Below, in pieces: positions 1 to 6,826 of a DNA stretch of 45,425 nt (the first letter of the stretch is position 1; the number at the start of each line of letters is the position of its first letter). The translations under genes were made by a program, and so were the position numbers. Below the pieces are notes generated by a model that ran no database searches, was not told where the DNA came from, and saw nothing but the letters and a program-made list of their open reading frames with translations. Source of the DNA: Clostridia bacterium (lineage in GTDB: Bacteria > Bacillota > Clostridia > Christensenellales > CAG-138); assembly GCA_017388175.1 (NCBI GenBank), contig JAFOTD010000107.1, positions 1 through 45,425 on the forward strand. The letters run 5' to 3'.

Positions 1-869
1 AACTCGCGCTCGTCGCCGGGATTCCAGCCCAGAAGAGCAACGTAGTTTACGATCGCTTCCTTGAGGTAGCCCTTGTTCAGATAATCCTCGAAGTATGCGT
101 CGCCGTCGCGCTTGGAAAGCTTATGCGTCGCGTCGCGCATGATCGGCGTCATGTGGATGTAGACCGGCTTTTCCCAGCCGAACGCCTCATAGAGAAGATT
201 GTACTTCGGCGTGCTCGAAAGGTACTCGTTGCCGCGCATGACGTGTGTGATGCCCATCGTGTGGTCGTCGATGACGTTCGCGAAGTTATAGGTCGGCATG
301 CCGTCCGCCTTGATGAGGATCATGTCGTCGAGATCGGCACAGTCGACCGCGATATGCCCGTAAAGCACGTCGTCGAACGACGCTTCACCGTGCTCCGGCA
401 CGTTTTGGCGGATGACGTACGGCTCGCCCGCCGCAAGACGGCGCTGCACTTCCTCGGGGGAGAGATGCAGGCAGTGCTTGTCGTACTTGAAGGTCTCGCC
501 GCGCTTCGTCGCCTCTTCGCGGCGTGCGGCAAGTTCTTCCTCGGTGCAGAAGCAGTAGTACGCCTTGCCCGCTTTCACGAGCTGCTCGGCGTAGGGCAGA
601 TACATATTCTTGCGCTCGCTCTGCACGTACGGTCCGTAATCGCCGCCGATATCGGGACCTTCGTCCCACTGCATTCCGATACTTTTCAGCGTGCGATAGA
701 TGACGTCGACCGCGCCGGGAACGTAACGGCTCTGATCGGTATCCTCGATGCGCAGGATGAACTTTCCGCCGTTCGCCTTGGCGTACAGGTACGTATAGAG
801 CGCGCTTCGAAGGTTTCCGAGGTGCATATAACCCGTCGGGGACGGGGCGAATCTGGTACGAACTTCCAT
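1..869 (-). CDS. gltX: Glutamate--tRNA ligase, partial (C-terminus outside window)
   Basis: Cytoplasmic class I aminoacyl-tRNA synthetase that charges tRNA(Glu), and in many Bacillota also tRNA(Gln), with glutamate. The N-terminal 289 residues are present and the anticodon-binding part lies beyond the left edge. Visible motifs are the HIGH-type [12 protein letters not shown] near residues 8-19 and the KMSKS-type KLSKRDGD near residue 250. The ATG at 869-867 follows an AAGGAG ribosome site in the 10-base gap after glnS, so the two genes form one transcript. A dedicated GlnS next door suggests this enzyme is the discriminating GluRS, but that is inference. Family assignment is secure. Confidence 0.95.
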   Translation of the reverse strand, partial: MEVRTRFAPSPTGYMHLGNLRSALYTYLYAKANGGKFILRIEDTDQSRYVPGAVDVIYRTLKSIGMQWDEGPDIGGDYGPYVQSERKNMYLPYAEQLVKAGKAYYCFCTEEELAARREEATKRGETFKYDKHCLHLSPEEVQRRLAAGEPYVIRQNVPEHGEASFDDVLYGHIAVDCADLDDMILIKADGMPTYNFANVIDDHTMGITHVMRGNEYLSSTPKYNLLYEAFGWEKPVYIHMTPIMRDATHKLSKRDGDAYFEDYLNKGYLKEAIVNYVALLGWNPGDERE

Positions 870-879
870 TGTGTTCTCC

Positions 880-2520
880 TTACTGAATCTTGAACGAATC
901 CTTGAGGCCGACGACGCGGTTGAACACCGGTTTTTCATCGGTCGAATCGGGATCCTTCGCGTAATAGCCCATGCGCACGAACTGGAACGCCTCGCCAACG
1001 TTTGCCGCCGTGAGCGCCGGTTCGATAAAGCCTTGCTTGATCTCGAGCGAATCCGGGTCGAGCAGCTCGATAAAGTCCGAAACCTCCTCGCCCTCGGCGG
1101 CCTCGCGCATCAGCGGGCCGTAGAGCCGAAGCTCCGCGGGGATCGCGTCCGCGGCCGAAACCCAGTGCAGCGTGCCCTTGACCTTGCGTTCGCATTCGCC
1201 GCTTCTGGTTTCGGGATCGTAGGTGACGTGCACTTCGGTGACCGCGCCGCTTTCGTCCGTCTTCCATGAAACGCATTTGACGATGTACGCGCCCTTCAGA
1301 CGCACTTCGCCGTCGGGCTTCAGACGGAAGAACTTCTTCACCGGCTCGGCCATGAAGTCGCTTTGCTCGATCCAGAGCTCGCGGCCGAAGCGCATCTTGT
1401 GCGTGCCGGCGTTCTCATCGTTCGGATTGTTCTCGATCTCGACGGTCTCGAACCGGTCCGGCTCCCAGTTGTCGATGATGAGCTTCAAGGGCTCGGTAAT
1501 CGCCATGCGGCGAAGCGCGTTCTCGTTCAGGTTCTCGCGCACGCAGTGCTCGAGGATCGCGGTGTCGACGACGGAGTCCGCCTTTGCCACGCCGATGCGG
1601 GAAAGGAAATCGCGCACGGCGGCGGCGGGGTAGCCGCGGCGGCGCATCGCGCACAGGGTCGGCATTCTGGGATCGTCCCAGCCGGAGACGAAGTGCTCCT
1701 CAACGAGACGGCGCAGATAGCGCTTCGACATGATCGTGTTGGTGAGGTTGAGCCGCGCGAACTCGATCTGTCTGGGCTTTTTCTCGAACCCGCAGGCGTT
1801 GACGACCCAGTCGTAGAGCGGGCGGTGCGCTTCGTATTCGAGCGAGCACAGCGAATGCGTCACGCCCTCAATCGCGTCCTGGATCGGGTGCGCGAAGTCG
1901 TACATCGGGTAGATGCACCATTTATCGCCGGTCTGGTGATGGGCAATGTGCAGGATGCGGTACATCGCGGGATCGCGCATGTTGATGTTCGGGCTCGCCA
2001 TATCGATCTTTGCGCGAAGCGTCTTTGCGCCGTCGGGAAACTCGCCGTTTTTCATGCGCTCGAAGAGATCGAGGTTCTCCTCGACGGAACGGTCGCGCCA
2101 CGGGCTGTTCCTGCCCGGCTCGGTCAGCGTGCCGCGATACTCGCGCATCTCATCCTTCGAAAGATCGTCGACGTACGCCTTGCCGTCCTTGATGAGCTTC
2201 ACCGCAAGCTCGTAGCACTGATCGAAATAGGACGAGCCGAAGCGGAGCTGATCCCATTCAAAGCCGAGCCAATGGATATCCTCCTTGATGGCTTCGACGT
2301 ATTCCACGTCCTCTTTGGTGGGGTTCGTGTCGTCAAAGCGCAGGTTGCAGGTGCCGCCGTATTCTTCCGCGATGCCGAAATCAACGGTCAGCGCCTTTGC
2401 GTGGCCGATGTGCAGATAGCCGTTCGGCTCGGGCGGGAAACGCGTCTTGACCGGGCGGCCGAGCGTTTTCATGTCCTCTTCGACGAACTCTTCGATAAAG
2501 TTTTTGCTCCGTTCTTCCAT
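880..2520 (-). CDS. glnS: Glutamine--tRNA ligase
   Basis: Charges tRNA(Gln) directly with glutamine in the cytoplasm. The 546-residue length is typical. [15 protein letters not shown] around residues 29-43 carries the HIGH motif, and MSKRY at 264-268 is the KMSKS equivalent, followed by the characteristic GWDDPRMPT. The GlnS-type C-terminal anticodon-binding beta-barrel region follows. The gene is the first of a glnS-gltX operon and has its own promoter about 55 bases upstream. GlnS is not universal in Bacillota, many of which use GatCAB transamidation, so direct Gln-tRNA formation is a useful trait to note. No T-box is apparent in the short leader. Confidence 0.97.
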   Translation of the reverse strand: MEERSKNFIEEFVEEDMKTLGRPVKTRFPPEPNGYLHIGHAKALTVDFGIAEEYGGTCNLRFDDTNPTKEDVEYVEAIKEDIHWLGFEWDQLRFGSSYFDQCYELAVKLIKDGKAYVDDLSKDEMREYRGTLTEPGRNSPWRDRSVEENLDLFERMKNGEFPDGAKTLRAKIDMASPNINMRDPAMYRILHIAHHQTGDKWCIYPMYDFAHPIQDAIEGVTHSLCSLEYEAHRPLYDWVVNACGFEKKPRQIEFARLNLTNTIMSKRYLRRLVEEHFVSGWDDPRMPTLCAMRRRGYPAAAVRDFLSRIGVAKADSVVDTAILEHCVRENLNENALRRMAITEPLKLIIDNWEPDRFETVEIENNPNDENAGTHKMRFGRELWIEQSDFMAEPVKKFFRLKPDGEVRLKGAYIVKCVSWKTDESGAVTEVHVTYDPETRSGECERKVKGTLHWVSAADAIPAELRLYGPLMREAAEGEEVSDFIELLDPDSLEIKQGFIEPALTAANVGEAFQFVRMGYYAKDPDSTDEKPVFNRVVGLKDSFKIQ

Positions 2521-2574
2521 TTTCTATCCTTTCCTCGAAATTGCTTCCGATCGGGTTTTCCGAAATAATATCTT

Positions 2575-2603
2575 ATTATAACTCGTGCGCGCGCTGAGGG
2601 CAA
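2575..2603 (-). promoter_or_regulatory. Promoter of glnS-gltX
   Basis: Read on the minus strand: TTGCCC (2603-2598), a 17-base spacer, then a perfect TATAAT (2580-2575). The predicted transcript begins about 50 bases before the glnS ATG. This is a sigma-A type promoter by sequence match; it has not been tested. Confidence 0.7.
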
Positions 2604-2705
2604 GACGCGAATCCCGATTTTTTCGCGATCTTTACATAATCACGAAAAAAACACACACAATAGCATTGCCGGACAAAACGGTAAATTGCAAACGGAGGAT
2701 ATCCC

Positions 2706-2858
2706 ATGACGATGATGAACGAAAAAAAGCGTGAAAACGACGAACGCAACCGCAGAAGCAACCCGAACGAACGCGGCCGCAACGCCGACTCGAACCGCGA
2801 CGGCGACAGCCAGCGTAATCGCAGCGACGACGACCTGTTCGGCTCGGAAGACTTCTGA
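2706..2858 (+). CDS. Small disordered acidic/basic protein, 50 aa
   Basis: Not a family I recognise. An ATG preceded at 7 bases by a clean GGAGG (2694-2698) opens 50 codons to TGA at 2856-2858. The product is almost entirely Arg, Asn, Asp, Glu and Ser (for example NERGRNADSNRDGD), with no hydrophobic core until a terminal DDLFGSEDF. It is therefore probably intrinsically disordered. It lies two bases before a second small gene, and both precede a terminator at 3021, so they look like a two-gene transcript. The strong ribosome site and codon use like the neighbours argue for a real gene; the function is unknown. A resemblance to small nucleic-acid-associated proteins is speculation. Confidence 0.6.
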   Translation: MTMMNEKKRENDERNRRSNPNERGRNADSNRDGDSQRNRSDDDLFGSEDF

Positions 2859-2860
2859 GC

Positions 2861-3016
2861 ATGCGTAAGGTAAAACGGGAGCGAATCCGATTCGTTCCGC
2901 GCAAAACCGCGCAGATTCCGTCCGACGTGGAAGGGAGCTACAGCGGAATGCCGATGACAAACGAACAGTTTTCAACCGGCGATCCGAAACCCGTTCAGGA
3001 CGCGGACGACCTGTGA
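2861..3016 (+). CDS. Small conserved-looking protein, 51 aa, ending in QDADDL
   Basis: Function unknown. The ATG at 2861 follows the previous stop by two bases, so translation is probably coupled; there is no separate strong ribosome site. The product starts with a basic segment (MRKVKRERIRFVPRK), then has IPSDVEGSYSG and ends PVQDADDL. From memory, short Clostridia proteins of unknown role share the DVEGSY...PxQDADDL pattern, but I cannot verify this here. There is no signal peptide or membrane segment. The last codons are followed at once by a terminator stem. Confidence 0.6.
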   Translation: MRKVKRERIRFVPRKTAQIPSDVEGSYSGMPMTNEQFSTGDPKPVQDADDL

Positions 3017-3020
3017 AGAA

Positions 3021-3061
3021 AGAGGATGGCAGGATACGACGTTTTCCGCCGTCCTCTTTTT
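3021..3061 (+). terminator. Terminator after the two small genes
   Basis: AGAGGATGGC pairs with GCCGTCCTCT (one G-U), and a run of five T follows. It starts four bases after the stop codon of the 51-residue protein. Confidence 0.75.
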
Positions 3062-3222
3062 ATGACGCGGTCTCACTTTTTCATGCGGACAACGCCGCCG
3101 TGTTACACACGCTTGCAACGCGAACCGGCACAATTTCCCTTTACGCCCGGTTTTCCGGTTCCGCCCTGTTCAAAAAAACGCCGTCACGCGATAATCCGGC
3201 AAACGGACGGCACAGTATTTGC

Positions 3223-3251
3223 GCCCGTTCCACAAGGGACAGGGCTTTTTT
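3223..3251 (+). terminator. Second terminator just before the nagB promoter
   Basis: GCCCGTTCC pairs with GGGACAGGGC (one bulged A, one G-U), loop ACAA, followed by six T. It insulates the nagB promoter, whose -35 begins two bases later. The 160 bases between this and the terminator at 3021-3061 show no convincing gene or promoter. They may be a small RNA or only spacer. Confidence 0.6.
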
Positions 3252-3252
3252 A

Positions 3253-3281
3253 TTGACATACCACAAGATATCGTATATAAT
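3253..3281 (+). promoter_or_regulatory. Consensus sigma-A promoter of the nagB operon
   Basis: TTGACA (3253-3258), exactly 17 bases, TATAAT (3276-3281): a perfect consensus promoter. The predicted start near 3288 gives a leader of about 260 bases that contains the ribozyme. Confidence 0.9.
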
Positions 3282-3343
3282 ATTTCCGTTATGTTAAATA
3301 ACATGGTAAAATCGGTTGTTCTATGGAGGAAGGAAAACCGATT

Positions 3344-3514
3344 AGCGCCCGGCCCGTAAGGGGTGACGAGGATGGCAGTTTATCGAAAGACTCGGCGGAT
3401 GCTGCCACGGTTTTTCGGCGGACCGAGAGAGGAACGACAAAAAGCGGAATCAAAACCGTAACAGAGCGAGCCTCATTGCCGGACAGAATCAGGTCGAACG
3501 CGCATATGCTTTTC
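3344..3514 (+). ncRNA. glmS-type self-cleaving ribozyme (GlcN6P-responsive) upstream of nagB
   Basis: The leader contains the conserved core of the glmS ribozyme: A|GCGCC at 3344-3349 with the predicted cleavage before G3345; a very short P1 (CCC-GUAA-GGG); UGACGAGG at 3363-3370; a P2.1 stem GGCAG (3374-3378) with CUGCC (3402-3406); and between them UUUAUCGA and UCGGCGGAUG. P3 is ACGGUUUU (3407-3414) with AAAACCGU (3452-3459). A P4 (CGAGCCU with AGGUCG, one bulge) and a P3.1 pseudoknot (AAAAGC near 3440 with GCUUUU at 3508-3513) are my tentative pairings. Known family role: GlcN6P binds as a cofactor for cleavage, and the downstream mRNA is then degraded. The ribosome site AAGGAG at 3538 follows. 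The unusual feature is the downstream gene, which is nagB rather than glmS. The 3' boundary is approximate. Confidence 0.9.
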
Positions 3515-3550
3515 TTGCGCGGACCCGAATGAAACAGAAGGAGAAAAACA

Positions 3551-4342
3551 ATGAGAGTCGTTATTCAGGACAATTATGAAAAAATGAGCCTTTGGGCTGC
3601 ACACTATATTGCCGGCAAGATCAACGCGCATCAGGAAGCGCGTCCGTTCGTGCTCGGTCTTCCGACCGGTTCCAGTCCGATCGGCGTCTATAAAGAACTT
3701 GCCCGCATGAATCAGGCGGGGGAGGTTTCCTTTCAAAACGTCGTCACCTTCAACATGGACGAGTACCTCGGACTTCCGCATGAGCACGACCAGAGCTACT
3801 GGTATTTCATGCACGATAACTTTTTCGACCATCTGGTCGACATGAAGCCGGAAAACATCAATATCTTAAACGGCATGACCGATGATCCCGAAGGTGAATG
3901 CGCCCGCTACGAGGAAAAGATCAAGTCTTACGGCGGCATCGACCTGTTTATGGGCGGCATCGGCGTGGACGGTCACATTGCGTTCAACGAGCCGTTCACC
4001 TCGCTGTGCTCGCGCACCGGCGTCCGGAATCTCACCACCGACACGCGTATCGTCAATTCCCGCTTCTTCGGGAACGACCCCGAAAAGGTGCCCTCTCAGG
4101 CGCTTTCCGTCGGCGTCGGCACGGTCACGGATTCGAAAGAAGTGCTGATTCTCATCAACGGGCACAACAAGGCGAGAGCGCTTGCGGCTACCGTCGAAGG
4201 CAACGTCAGCCACAAGTGGACCTGCTCCGCGCTCCAGATGCATAACGGCGCGATCATCGCATGCGACGAGGCTGCCTGCGGCGAGCTGACAGTCGATACC
4301 TACAAATATTTCCTCGATATCGAGAGAAACGAGAGACTGTGA
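3551..4342 (+). CDS. nagB: Glucosamine-6-phosphate deaminase family; inferred here to act as GlcN6P synthase (aminating)
   Basis: Interconverts GlcN6P with fructose-6-phosphate and ammonia in the cytoplasm. The 263 residues match NagB throughout: GLPTGSSP (phosphate loop, 36-43), FNMDEY with the base D70, and [11 protein letters not shown] with D140, H142 and E147, matching E. coli D72, D141, H143 and E148. Of the E. coli allosteric residues, R158 and T161 align here with G157 and N160, and K160 with R159, so GlcNAc6P activation is probably absent. It is first in an operon with an acetyltransferase-like gene and glmM, behind a glmS ribozyme, and no nagA or sugar transporter is adjacent. That context favours synthesis over catabolism; the direction is inference. 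The start is fixed by AAGGAG at 3538-3543. Confidence 0.93.
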   Translation: MRVVIQDNYEKMSLWAAHYIAGKINAHQEARPFVLGLPTGSSPIGVYKELARMNQAGEVSFQNVVTFNMDEYLGLPHEHDQSYWYFMHDNFFDHLVDMKPENINILNGMTDDPEGECARYEEKIKSYGGIDLFMGGIGVDGHIAFNEPFTSLCSRTGVRNLTTDTRIVNSRFFGNDPEKVPSQALSVGVGTVTDSKEVLILINGHNKARALAATVEGNVSHKWTCSALQMHNGAIIACDEAACGELTVDTYKYFLDIERNERL

Positions 4343-4343
4343 T

Positions 4344-5006
4344 ATGATGACGATCAAAGACCTGTATGATCTCGATCATACCCTTGCAAAGGACTATCTT
4401 TCGCAATTCACGTACCCGTGGGAAGCGCTGAAGGGCATCAAGGATTTTATCCTGCAGCTCGGCCCGACGCTCGGCGGGGAATATGAAGAAATTTCCGAGC
4501 ACGTCTGGGTGCACAAGACTGCGAAGGTTTTCCCGTCCGCGTACCTCGGTGCGCCGTGCATCATCGGTCCCGAAACCGAAGTCCGGCACTGCGCGTTCAT
4601 CCGCGGATCGGCATTGGTCGGCGCAAACTGCGTCGTCGGCAACTCCGTGGAGCTCAAAAACGTCATCTTGTTCGACAACGTGCAGACGCCGCACTACAAC
4701 TATGTCGGCGATTCCATTTTGGGCTACAAAAGCCACATGGGCGCAGGTTCCATCACCTCGAACGTCAAGAGCGACAAGCAGCTTGTCGTCGTGCACAACG
4801 GCGAGGAGCAGATCGAAACCGGCATCAAGAAGTTCGGCGCGATGCTCGGCGACTACGTCGAGGTCGGCTGCAACGCGGTATGCAATCCCGGCACGGTGAT
4901 CGGACCGCATTCGAACGTCTATCCGACAAGCTGCGTGCGCGGTGTCGTTCCGGCGTACAGCATCTGGAAGGACAACGGAACGGTTGCAGGCAAGGAGGAA
5001 CGGTAA
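4344..5006 (+). CDS. Left-handed beta-helix protein resembling the GlmU acetyltransferase domain
   Basis: 220 residues with hexapeptide-repeat character from about residue 55 to 210 (VHKTAKVF, IIGPETEV, VVGNSVEL, GAMLGDYVEVG, VIGPHSNVYP). The segment HYNYVGDSILG aligns with the GlmU C-terminal HLTYLGDAEIG, placing H117 where E. coli GlmU has its catalytic His363. MGAGSITSN matches the GlmU IGAGTITCN strand. There is no nucleotidyltransferase domain. The likely job is glucosamine-1-phosphate N-acetylation, giving GlcNAc-1-P; the uridylyl step must be encoded elsewhere. It starts one base after the nagB stop and its own stop overlaps the glmM ATG, so the three genes are translationally coupled. 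It could instead acylate another sugar; family fold is firm, substrate is inferred. Confidence 0.75.
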   Translation: MMTIKDLYDLDHTLAKDYLSQFTYPWEALKGIKDFILQLGPTLGGEYEEISEHVWVHKTAKVFPSAYLGAPCIIGPETEVRHCAFIRGSALVGANCVVGNSVELKNVILFDNVQTPHYNYVGDSILGYKSHMGAGSITSNVKSDKQLVVVHNGEEQIETGIKKFGAMLGDYVEVGCNAVCNPGTVIGPHSNVYPTSCVRGVVPAYSIWKDNGTVAGKEER

Positions 5007-6352
5007 TGGGTAAATATTTCGGAACGGACGGCTTCCGCGGCGAAGCGAATAAGGACCTGACCTTTGACCATGCGGTAAAGATCGGAAGATTTTTAGGCTG
5101 GTACTATGGCGCAAGGCTCGATAAAAAGGCCAAGGTCGTGATCGGCAAGGACACGCGCAGAAGCTCTTATATGTTCGAGTATGCGCTTTGCACGGGGCTC
5201 ATGGCCTCCGGCGCGGACGCGTACATCATGCACGTCACCACCACGCCGTCGGTCGCGTACATTACGCGCGTCGACGATTTTGACTGCGGCATCATGATCT
5301 CTGCGTCGCATAATCCGTACTACGACAACGGCATCAAGCTGCTGAACTCCTTCGGCGAAAAGATGGACGAGGAAACGATCTTAAAGGTCGAGGAGTATAT
5401 CGACGGCAAGATCGAGGTTCCGGTTGCCGGTCGGCACGAGATCGGCCGCACGGTCGACTACGTCGCGGGCAGAAACCGCTACGTCGGCTTCTTGATCTCG
5501 CTTTCGAAATACAGCTTCAAGGGCGTTAAGGTCGGCCTCGACGTGGCGAACGGCGCCGCGTGGCAGATCGCGAAAGGCGTTTACGAAGCGCTCGGCGCAA
5601 AGGTCTACGTCATGAACGATAACCCCGACGGCTACAACATCAATACAGACTGCGGCTCGACGCACATTGAGCATTTGCAGAAGTTCGTGGTCGAGAACAA
5701 GCTCGACGTCGGCTTTGCTTTCGACGGCGACGCGGACCGGTGCCTGTGCGTGGACGAGAAGGGCAACGTCGTGACCGGCGACCACGTGCTCTACATCTAC
5801 GGCCTCTATATGAAGGAGCGCGGAAAACTCCTGAATAACAAGGTCGTCACTACCGTGATGAGCAACTTCGGACTCTACAAGGCGCTGGATAAAGTCGGCA
5901 TCGAATACGAAAAGACCAAGGTCGGCGACAAGTACGTCTATGAGAACATGGTCAGGACCGGCAACCGCATCGGCGGCGAGCAGAGCGGACACACGATCTT
6001 TTTGAAGTACGAAACGACCGGCGACGGCATCGTGACGAGCCTCAAACTCATGGAGGTCATGCTTGCCAAGGAAAAACCGATGAGCGAGCTTGCCGCGCCC
6101 GTCGTGTTCTATCCGCAGGTGCTGAAGAACGTCCGCGTCAAGTCCAAGCCCGACGCGCAGAACGATCCGGACGTGCAGGCGGCGGTGAAAAAGGTTGCCG
6201 ACGAGCTCGGCGACACCGGCCGCATCCTGGTGCGCGAATCCGGCACCGAGCCGGTGATCCGCGTCATGGTTGAGGCGGACACGAACGAGATCTGCGAAAA
6301 ATACGTCGACTCCGTAATCGAAGTCATCAAGGCAAAGGGACATCTCGCGTAA
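5006..6352 (+). CDS. glmM: Phosphoglucosamine mutase
   Basis: Converts GlcN6P to GlcN1P for UDP-GlcNAc, peptidoglycan and teichoic acid synthesis. The 448 residues start KYFGTDGFRGEAN and carry all four phosphohexomutase loops: ISASHNP with phosphoserine S101, the metal loop DGDADR (about 240-245), the sugar-binding GGEQSGH, and the phosphate-binding RESGTEPVIRVM near the C-terminus. The ATG shares its A with the preceding TAA and follows AAGGAGG within the upstream gene. A much longer open frame exists upstream, but the start at 5006 gives the family N-terminus. It is the last gene of the ribozyme-controlled operon, followed by a terminator. Confidence 0.96.
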   Translation: MGKYFGTDGFRGEANKDLTFDHAVKIGRFLGWYYGARLDKKAKVVIGKDTRRSSYMFEYALCTGLMASGADAYIMHVTTTPSVAYITRVDDFDCGIMISASHNPYYDNGIKLLNSFGEKMDEETILKVEEYIDGKIEVPVAGRHEIGRTVDYVAGRNRYVGFLISLSKYSFKGVKVGLDVANGAAWQIAKGVYEALGAKVYVMNDNPDGYNINTDCGSTHIEHLQKFVVENKLDVGFAFDGDADRCLCVDEKGNVVTGDHVLYIYGLYMKERGKLLNNKVVTTVMSNFGLYKALDKVGIEYEKTKVGDKYVYENMVRTGNRIGGEQSGHTIFLKYETTGDGIVTSLKLMEVMLAKEKPMSELAAPVVFYPQVLKNVRVKSKPDAQNDPDVQAAVKKVADELGDTGRILVRESGTEPVIRVMVEADTNEICEKYVDSVIEVIKAKGHLA

Positions 6353-6372
6353 GCAATTGAAAAAATGACCGG

Positions 6373-6403
6373 AAGGGGCTGTCGTTCGACGGCCCCTTTC
6401 ACT
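6373..6403 (+). terminator. Terminator after glmM
   Basis: AAGGGGCTGTC pairs with GACGGCCCCTT (11 pairs, one T-G) around a GTTC loop. The T tract is short (TTTC), so termination may be imperfect. Confidence 0.65.
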
Positions 6404-6404
6404 A

Positions 6405-6826
6405 TTTCGCGTGGGAAGCGCCTCCGAACGTTTTTTTCACATTTTTTCGCGCATTGACACAAAATTGAAACAGAATCGGGGAAAACTGTTCACAAAGAAA
6501 ACGCACTTTGTTCAAATCAGGGTGCTATGATACGTACGATGGATAAGCATATTGTGGCTGTTTTCGAAGGAAAATGATCGGAGTTGACGCAAGATATTGC
6601 GAATAATCGGCGGATAACACCCAAAATACGGCATGTAAACCGTCCGATTCGGCAGTTCAGCCGACCAATCGCGAAAAAATGCGGTAAAATTTTCGCGCCA
6701 AAAGATGCGCACAAAAAGAACGGTTCACATGTTCAAAAAATACGAGGGGGATTCTGATCCCATGCTTTTGAACATGCTTCGGATTCGCGGAAATCATACC
6801 GCGGGACACATATCGGGAGGAACAAA
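6405..6826 (+). promoter_or_regulatory. Long structured leader upstream of the first propeller gene
   Basis: About 420 bases with no convincing gene. A possible extended -10 promoter, TGCTATGAT at 6523-6531, would give a leader of about 290 bases; no good -35 is visible. Inside are several inverted repeats. GCGAAAA (6671-6677) pairs with TTTTCGC (6690-6696). CATGTTCAAAA (6728-6738) pairs with TTTTGAACATG (6766-6776), enclosing GGGAT/ATCCC. CGCGG pairs with CCGCG near 6790-6805. TGTTCA-like words also recur near 6488, 6510, 6722 and 6730. I do not recognise a known riboswitch. The gene's ribosome site, GGGAGGA, follows near 6815. Confidence 0.4.
6728..6776. repeat. 11-bp perfect inverted repeat with nested 5-bp stem
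   Basis: CATGTTCAAAA ... TTTTGAACATG, separated by 27 bases that themselves contain GGGAT-TCTG-ATCCC. It sits about 50 bases before the start codon of the propeller gene. It could be an operator or an RNA hairpin near the ribosome site. Confidence 0.6.

Noticed and set aside
2521..2575. T-box riboswitch upstream of glnS
   Set aside because: The leader is only about 50 bases and has no T-box sequence or specifier-loop stem.
3323..3532. 69-residue ORF in the nagB leader
   Set aside because: It lies across the ribozyme core, whose base-paired conservation explains the sequence better. A GGAGGA occurs nearby (3325-3330) but inside, not before, the frame.
4556..5005. N-terminal extension of GlmM in the open frame upstream
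   Set aside because: It overlaps the acetyltransferase gene in another frame and has Arg-rich composition typical of a shadow frame; the ATG at 5006 gives the normal GlmM start.
6480..6780. LexA/SOS boxes from GTTC and GAAC words
   Set aside because: The words do not form the required GAAC-N4-GTTC arrangement.
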